Below, piece after piece: positions 57,073-64,000 of a stretch of DNA of 64,000 bases (positions are counted from its first letter, which is position 1; each line of letters begins with the position of its first letter). The notes beneath the pieces were generated by a model. The model was not told the origin of the DNA. It saw only the letters and a program-made list of their open reading frames with translations, and did not search any database. Source of the DNA: Kalaharituber pfeilii (lineage: Eukaryota > Ascomycota > Pezizomycetes > Pezizales > Pezizaceae); NCBI GenBank assembly GCA_015179045.1, contig WHUZ01000067.1:285717-349716 (forward strand), written 5' to 3'. Both the position numbers and the translations under genes were made by a program.

Positions 57073-58378
57073 GGATGATGCCTGCGTGTCCATTCCTGTT
57101 CCCCGATCTGTTCCGTAGCCTTATTCTCTGGTGTTGCATGGGCCAAACTCTCAGCTGACCGTCTCTCACTGAGATTTTCAATTCACCCGCAGTATCAAAC
57201 AGTTTGGTCGCTCGAAAATTCTTGCATTATACTCCAGTACTGGGGCGCCTCGGGACTGGGGATGATCTTCGCCAACATATCAGGGAGTGCAGCGAAATGC
57301 AGTTGGCTAATTTCGTGCCTAGGCAAGCGACCAGAATGCCAGCTTCACTAGCCAGCAAAGTATATCGTGTCGCTATGCATGCGTGTTTGAATTTTGTAAC
57401 TATTGCTGATAGAGGGAGCGCATTCTGAAATGTATAGTGGGCGTCGGTAGCACATTAGATAATAGCAGTTTTTTATGTTATCATTGGTCAGAGTTACGGA
57501 GGGAGGTTCTTTATATCTGCTAGTGCCCCTTACCCTTACTTAAGGACAATCGTACTTCCCAATAAGAATTTATTTATATGAGCTCTCCCTTCCTTGAATT
57601 GCAATTATTTTTTTGCTTATCTATTTCCTTCGATTTCCCTCTACTCCATATGTGTACATAATAATTCACTTTTTCAACTATTAGTCTGTTACTGGAGAAT
57701 CTTTTCTTCTTAGGTACTAATAGGGGCCGAATACTCATACGCTTATCTTGTACCCTTTATCTTACCAAGTGCATTCATTTTGATATGGTCATTTGATTTT
57801 TCTTCGGAAATGTTGCAATAGCACTATTGAGTACCTTGGGCTACTGAATCTGCAAGTCTTTGCTTACAGAGTTGCATTGACTAGCGTCTGCATACATTGC
57901 AACTGGTACCCAAGGGTAAATGCAACTCGCGTACCATACCCTCCAAGTATGACTATCTTGTCCAGCTGCAGCTCCCTAAGCTCCACCTTGTTGCACCCCG
58001 CTTTTGCCGCGCAACTAACGACTAGCTCCATCGGGAGCCTTGACACCGCGATCGAACTTTCCTTGGAATCGCAGGATAACTATATTCTGCACTGTACCAT
58101 AATAGCAGCACTAGTAACTCCGGTGCCCAACTCTAAATGGAGCTTGTACAGTGGCTTGTATGATTGCGGACTGCTTTAATCGGCACATTTTGATCCTAAA
58201 TTTCAACGCCAATCACTGACGTACAGTAACAAAAGTCGGAAAAAATTCAAAACTGCATATAGATAGGAAGAGAATTGAGTGATGAATTAATCTATATTGC
58301 GTTTTTGATCAAGTTATTCAAAGTTAAAGAGTGGTAATTTTTGATAGAAGACCTCTAATTGAGTTACATACTACTACA
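57073..58378. other. Intergenic DNA, nothing recognised
   Basis: Frames under 130 codons and no domains. AT-leaning. Confidence 0.35.
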
Positions 58379-59106
58379 CAGTCAGACCTTGCTATAATGA
58401 ACACACCACGCTCTCGGATTTCCATCCCCATACAATTTGACCTTGCTATAATGAAATCACACCAAATAGTGTAATGAAAAAAATTCTAGAGGAATTTATT
58501 TTTATCTACATACAAATTGTTCTTTCTATAATGAAAAGATGCTCATGAAATCCATAGAAACCCCCCTGCTACTGCCTTGCCTCCTGCGCACCAGTGCTTC
58601 TTGAGCAGCCCAGAAAACAGCAACTATGTCGCTAAGCACTAGAGGTTGGTTTAAATCAAGTTGTGAGTGCCTGTTGCTTCCGGGTATATTGCTGGTATAA
58701 TTGTCGCCGCTCGCTAGTAGATATCTCGACTGTTAGAGCTCTGATCACGGATGTCAATTACAGTGACCCGTGAGAAGTCTTGGGGAGTGGGATGCAAGCC
58801 TAATTCCCAAGACCTTTTACGGGTCACTATACGATTGATTTACTTTTGATTTATATTTTTCTCCCAATATCACTGTTCCTTACATTTCTATTTCCATTCC
58901 TAATCATCACTACCACCACCGTCCCATTTGAATTGATTTCTTAATGTAGCTATTTCCGTCACTAGTAAGTCTTAATTAGTAGCGAAGCTCACGAACTCAG
59001 CTGCCAAGACTATATGACTAATTTGCCACAATTTTCTATACTGAAAACCTTGCAAGTGAAAACAAAGGGCCGAATTTTATGTATTCATTACAGCAAGGTC
59101 TGACTG
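58379..59106. mobile_element. Pogo-like non-autonomous TIR element (728 bp)
   Basis: Begins CAGTCAGACCTTGCTATAATG and ends in the near-complement, a form typical of pogo/Fot1-type elements. The right flank starts with TA; the left flank reads CA, so the TA duplication is imperfect. The left end repeats the TTGACCTTGCTATAATGAAA word internally at about 58438 and a diverged form at 58525. The centre holds a small palindrome (AGTGACCCGT to ACGGGTCACT, 58769-58828). No transposase frame. Confidence 0.8.
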
Positions 59107-59703
59107 TAATACAAATTAGATCAACTTAGAGCTTAGTGAGTAAGACAAATTACTTAAAAAGGTTAGCTCTAAAGTGTATTAATTACTACTTCCTTTTATC
59201 TACTAATTACTAATAGCTTTTATATATATGTGCCGAGCCATTCGTAATAAACGTTCCAGTCACCACTGGTCCGGGCTACTCAGTAGCACTACGGTTCATG
59301 ACTGGCCCAGATTACTCACAACACGCATACTTGTACAACATTGTATTGACCTTCTTTCAATATATAGAAACCAATATCATAGAACAGCTTAGTCGCTAAA
59401 TTATTGCGGTTGCCACATTATGATACTTAATTATTCAACTCTTCAAAGTATTTGTTTATTTAAATGTTTAATTACTCATATACCGTCTTATCCTTTGGCA
59501 GTTACGTGCTTTTAATAATTTTGAATCTTCATTTATACATCTGTATTTTAGTATGATTTTCCACAATTTGCTATAGAGTATTTCACTGGAATGGAAATTC
59601 ACTGAAGAAAAAATTATTTCGCTGAAGAGAAAGCATTTCGTTGAAGAGTAAGCATTTTGCTGAAGAGTAAGCATTTCGCTGAAGAGCGTTCCGAGGAAGA
59701 AGG
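59107..59703. other. Intergenic DNA with a 19-bp imperfect tandem repeat
   Basis: About 59612-59690 holds four units like ATTTCGCTGAAGAGAAAGC, preceded by weaker copies. No gene seen. Confidence 0.55.
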
Positions 59704-59830
59704 TGTTACGGTTTCTACGATAATGTAGTAAATATGAGGGTGTAACTTAGGACAACGCTTGATGCTTGACCTTTCGACAGGGCAGCTCTAGCTGGCCCTT
59801 CTTATAGTCAATCCGGCGTGCCTTCCTTCT
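59704..59830 (+). repeat. LTR-like repeat, copy 2
   Basis: Starts TGTTACGGTTTCTACGATA, then GAGGGTGTAACTTAGGACAA. Matches 29880-30090 in reverse orientation. The TGTTACGG start agrees with the two solo LTRs. The 3' end was not found. Confidence 0.55.
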
Positions 59831-59939
59831 ATTGTCTCTCTATGCTATGATATCACGATGTTCTATCTATAGGCATTCCTCAGCCACTGCCTCGCCTCAT
59901 CTAGAGGTCCATCCGGTGGCTCTGCTCCTGGAGGTCTGT

Positions 59940-62900
59940 TCAGTGGCTCTGCTCGGTGAAGTTTTCGGGAGTCCTGTCAGAAGACTGGGATGCGAAGGCG
60001 AGAGCTTTGGAGCTGGCGGAGTGGATGAAGGAGAGGAGGGGAGGAGAGAGGATGGATGTGGATGACAGAAGGGACATGGCGGGGTCTATGCATGCACTGG
60101 GGGTGAGGTTGGGTGATATTTTCGGGGACGGAGGCCTGCTTGATGAGGGGTGGGAAGCAGAGAGCAGCGGGGTATCCAGACCAGTATAGTGAAGGTAGGG
60201 TACCAGAATGTTGGGGGAGCGTCGGTGGGGGGGCATGTGTGAAGGGAGACCGTCTTCAAGGAAGGGTGGGACTTGGGCTTTGAGGGAGAAGTGTGGAAAA
60301 GGGAAGAAGTGGCGGGATGGAAAGTGGGGGGGCACCCAAGCCTGAAGAGGATCGGGGGGGTCGGGAAGGAGGCGAGGGTGGTAGGATGGGAGCGGAGAGG
60401 GGGGAGAGGGGGGAGGAGGGGCGACGGGAATGTAGTATGGGGAGAGAGGGAGGGGGTGGCAGTAGGGGGGGTATATGTGGACGGGAGATGGAGGAACGAG
60501 GAGTTTGAGAGGTGGCTGGAAGGAGTGCTAGAGGTGCAGGGCAGGTGCGTCCTAGTGGGGGACTGGAATGCGCACAGCCCGGCGTGGAGTCTGGAAGGGG
60601 TGGAGGAGAGTGGGAGGGGCAGGATTCTGAGGGAGAGGATGGAGGGGGCTGGCTTCACCTTAGTGGGAGAAAGGGAAGCAACGTGGAGGAGGGAAGTGGA
60701 GGGGAGGTTGAGAGAGTCGAGGATCGACTTGGTGTGGGTAAGGGGAGTGACGGTGGACCGGGTGGGCCTGGTGGACGTGGGGTCGGACCACTCGGGGCTG
60801 GTGGTAGATTTGAGGGGAGAGGGGAGGTGGAAGAAGGGGAGAACAGGGTAGTGAGGGTTGACTGGGAGAGGATGGAAGAGGAGGTAGAGGGGTGGGGGGG
60901 GAGTGGGGGGAGGAGGAAAGGAAGGAGTGGTTGGAGAGGGTGGGGGGAGGGACCGCATACGAGAGGCTGAAAAGGTGGAAGAGGTCCCTAGAGAAAGAGG
61001 TGAGAGTGGGGGGGAGGAGCAAGAGGTGGTGGACGGAAGAGATAGAGGAGATGAGGAAAGAAGTCAACAGGCTGGCACAGGGGGGGATAGGGGCCAGAGC
61101 AAGGTTGACGGAGGGGGAGAGGGTGAGGGGTTGGAAGGCGGCGGTGCAAAGGATGAAGTGGAAGATCCGGGAGGAGAAGAAGAAGTGCTGGAGGGAGTTC
61201 GTAGAAGAAGAAGGGTATAGCGACCCGTGGAGGGTGGTGAGGGTGGCGAAGGACCCTTTCGGAGGAAAGGAGAGGATGGGATGGTTGAAAGATGAGGAGG
61301 GGAGGGAGTTGGAGGGGGACGGAGAGAAGGTGAGGGCGCTGGTGGAGAGGAATATTGCGTGGAGGGAAGAGGGGGAGGCAGAGGCGGGGGAGGAGGTGGG
61401 GGAGGGGAAGCGGAGGAGGAGGGGGATGAGAGGGAGAGGGAGAGAGTAGAAGGAGAAGTGAGGGCTGCGTTGCAGGGCACCAAAAACAATTCGGCACCGG
61501 GACCCGACGGAATCGGATACCGATTGATCAAAGCTGCCCTGAAGACTCCCATCGGGGATGAGTTAGTGAGGGAGATCGCCGAAAACTGGATCCGGAACAG
61601 GACCCCAGCGGAGTGGAGAGAGATGAGGGTCGTCATGATACCGAAGCCGGGCAAGGACATCAAGACGGCGAAAGCGTGGAGGCCAATCAACCTGATTAAC
61701 TGTATCGGGAAAATCGGGTAGAAAGTCATGGCCAGCAGGCTACAGAAAGAAGACCGACTCTTCCACAGGCTCCAGCTGGGAGCACGGAATGGGAGGAATG
61801 CGATCCAGGCGATGGCGAGGGCGGTAACAAAGGTGCAGAGGTGCCTGCACAGGGGGGGGAGAGCAGCGTGGGTGACGGCGGATGTTAAAGGAGGCTTTAA
61901 CATCGTGAGGAAGGAGGTGGTCCTGAGAAGGATTGAGGAGAAGGGGAGCGAGGGGGTGAGAAAGAAGCGGAGGTGGCTGGAGGAGTTTATGGGAGGCAGG
62001 GAGTTCGGAGTGTGGTGGGACGGCGAGGAGAAAGGGAGGGGCAGGTCGAACGTGGGGGTTCCGCAAGGGTCACCACTGTCACCGGTCATCTTCCTCATCT
62101 TCATGGCACCCACCATTGAGAAAATGGAGAGAAGGCTGAGGGGGGCGGCGATGGGGGCGGAGGTAGAAGTGCCATCGTATGTTGACGACCTGGCAGCAAC
62201 GATCCTAGACTGGCACGGGTACTGGGATATGGGGCGGCTCAGGGAGAAAGTGAAGGTGGCAATGGCGGAGGTGGCGGAGGAAGACCAGATCCCGCTGGAG
62301 GAGTCGAAGTGGGAGATAATAACCTTCGGGGTGGGAAGGAGGTGGAAGAAAGAGGGGGAGATGCTAAAGTGGTTAGGGGTCATCTTCGATGAGAACTTGA
62401 CCTTTGGCGCACATTGGCAAAACAGGCTGAGCCGAGCGCGGAGGCTGGCGGGGGCTCTCTCGGGACTGGGCAACCGGAACTGGGGGATGTCTCCACGCAG
62501 CTGGAGGCAAGCCTACACGGGGATGGTGAGGGCGGTTGCAATGTGGGGAAGCGAGATCGGGTGGAGGGGACAGAAGGAATGGAGGAAGGAGATGGAGAGA
62601 GTCCCAGCTGCAAGGTGTTGAAGAAGGCGGCTGAGGAGGGAGAGGAGCCGGGGTAGGAGGGGGTGAGTGCGGTGTGTGGGGTGGAGGACGTGGAGGCGGT
62701 CCTGGACGGGGCGCAGGCGAGGGCGATCGTCCGGGAAGTGGAAGCACCGTCGGAACTAGCGGAGCTATGCATGACGGACTTCAGGCCGGGGAATGAGGAG
62801 AGGGAAGAGGAAGCGAGGGACTGGAAAGACTGGGGGTGCAGTGGGCACTGGGGAAAGAAGACGGGTATGAGGCGGTGTTGGACCGCTGGCAGAGCCAGTG

Positions 62901-63790
62901 GTCTAGGTTCTCAGAAGAGGGGGAGGAGATCTCGTGGGGGGGGGGGGAGTGTGAGAAGGGGCAGGTGGAAGTGGTGGAGAGGCGGAAAGGAGAAGTGGAG
63001 ACGAGGGGGGAGTGGGAAGTCGCGATCGGGGAAGCCGGAAGAGAAAGGGCGGTCCTTTTCTCCGACGGCAGCAAGATCGAGGACAGCAAGGTGGAAGCAG
63101 GAGTGTGGGGAGGTCGGCAGCGGTGGCGGAGGTGGTGGGGAGAACGGCGACGGTGTTCGATGGGGAGGTGAGGGGAGTGAGAACGGCGCTGGAGAGTGCG
63201 GAGGAGGAGGTCCCTGTACTGATCTGTTTAGATTCTGAGGCTGCCATCATGGCGATCCAGAAGGCAGCAGGGAGGGAAAGGGAAAAACCGAGGATGTGAG
63301 GAGAGTGGTGGATGCCGTGGCGAGGAGGAAGAAGAAGGGAGGGACGCAAAACTGATGAGGGTCAAGGCTCATATCGGAATTGCAGGGAATGAGAAGGCTG
63401 ATGAGTGGGCAAAAGAAGGGACGGCGGGGTGGAAGGGAAAGAGGTGGTCACCGGGAGTAGGGTGCGCCAGAGGATTAAGGCGTGGAGGAAGGAGAGGAGG
63501 GAGGTGGAAGGTTTCGGGAAGGGGAAAGTAATGGAGTGGAATAGGACAGCGGTGTCCAACTTCACAGCCATTGCGACTGGAGAGAGGAAGATGCAGGGTG
63601 TGGTTGAAGAGGATGGGAGCGGCGGAATCGGAGAAGTGCAGCTGCGGGGAGGTCCAGACGGGGGAGCACCTAGCCTTCCAGTGCAGTCAGCAGAGGTTTC
63701 GCCCAGAAGGCTTCAGAGAAATGGGGGGATGTGGAAAGAACTGGAAAAGGACGGCAGAGAATGGGGAGGAGTGGGATGAGTTGGAAAGGT
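59940..63790 (+). mobile_element. Near-complete LINE (family C): endonuclease, RT, RNase H, many frame breaks
   Basis: Plus strand, very G-rich. About 60190-60850 is an AP-like endonuclease (GYQNVGGA, LVGDWNAHSPAW, SRIDLVWV, GSDHSGLV). 61440-62610 is reverse transcriptase (NNSAPGPDGI, WRPINLINCIGKI, TADVKGGFNI, GVPQGSPLSPVIF, active site YVDD at 62178). 62980-63420 is RNase H (LFSDGSKIED, LICLDSEAAIMAIQKA, KAHIGIAGNEKADEWA), followed by a zinc motif (near 63640-63690). The order and the terminal RNase H fit Tad1/I-type fungal LINEs. At least six frame changes and one in-frame stop (after GKIG, 61720) break it, many at G runs. The upstream part (59956-60189) may be the end of ORF1. No hairpin or A-tail is reached before the window ends. 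Confidence 0.87.
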
Positions 63791-64000
63791 TTCTTTTCCG
63801 GGATCAAGTTTTAGGAGCGCGCCCGTGCGATAATTTTCGGGCCGGTTCGCGAAGGTGTGGAGGGCTTTTAGTGCGCCGCGCGGTTTACCGACCCGGGTCG
63901 GGAAAAAATTCGCAGGTTGCGAAGGTGTGGAGGAAACTGCGAAAATTTGCCGTCGGGGAAGTTTGCTTGCGGGATGTGAAAGTGGTGGGGAAGAGGGGAG

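Noticed and set aside
60086..62473. Long minus-strand Pro/Ser-rich frames
   Set aside because: Antisense of the G-rich LINE, where CCC/TCC codons keep the frame open; RT, endonuclease and RNase H motifs are on the plus strand.

Overview
The window looks like nuclear DNA of a filamentous ascomycete (Pezizomycotina). The reasons are short GT-AG introns of about 50-90 nt, fungal-only protein families (HET domain, HeLo-like plus pseudokinase, kinase-TPR, membrane-anchored ankyrin proteins), very AT-rich blocks that look like the product of repeat-induced point mutation, and a dense load of poly-A retroelements. I cannot name the species.

Layout. 1-2.7 kb: one unknown proline-rich membrane protein. 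2.7-5 kb: AT-rich, TpA-rich DNA split by a clean solo LTR (3479-4210) with a 5-bp target duplication. 5.8-9.3 kb: kinase-TPR gene, minus strand, 4 exons. 9.3-16.4 kb: gene-poor, with LINE fragments and a hAT-type MITE. 16.4-18.1 kb: HeLo-like/pseudokinase gene. 18.1-23.6 kb: nested LINE debris. 23.6-28 kb: five-exon membrane/ankyrin gene. 28-41 kb: nested retroelements, two mariner-type MITEs and a 1.84-kb near-perfect inverted repeat. 41.1-42.5 kb: possible GNAT-like gene. 43.9 kb: tRNA-Met with an intron. 45.9-47.7 kb: multi-pass membrane protein. 48-51 kb: LINE pieces and the third MITE. 52-56 kb: ankyrin-HET gene with about 18 almost identical repeats. 58.4-59.1 kb: pogo-like TIR element. 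59.9-63.8 kb: a G-rich LINE with endonuclease, RT and RNase H domains.

Four of the six larger genes (kinase-TPR, HeLo-pseudokinase, TM-ankyrin, ankyrin-HET) belong to families linked to fungal self/non-self recognition or programmed cell death, so the window resembles an immunity-type accessory region inside transposon-rich DNA. Each of the six larger genes has its frame broken exactly once, in or beside a short homopolymer. Five lack one G or C and one has an extra T. Correcting that base gives six full-length proteins, which points to consensus sequence error more than to six separate pseudogenes.

The most unusual pattern is about 25 poly-A or poly-T insertions that share one small 3' hairpin. 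At least nine of them consist of little more than the hairpin and the A-tail (about 50-75 bp), most with target duplications, so the hairpin behaves like a very short SINE.
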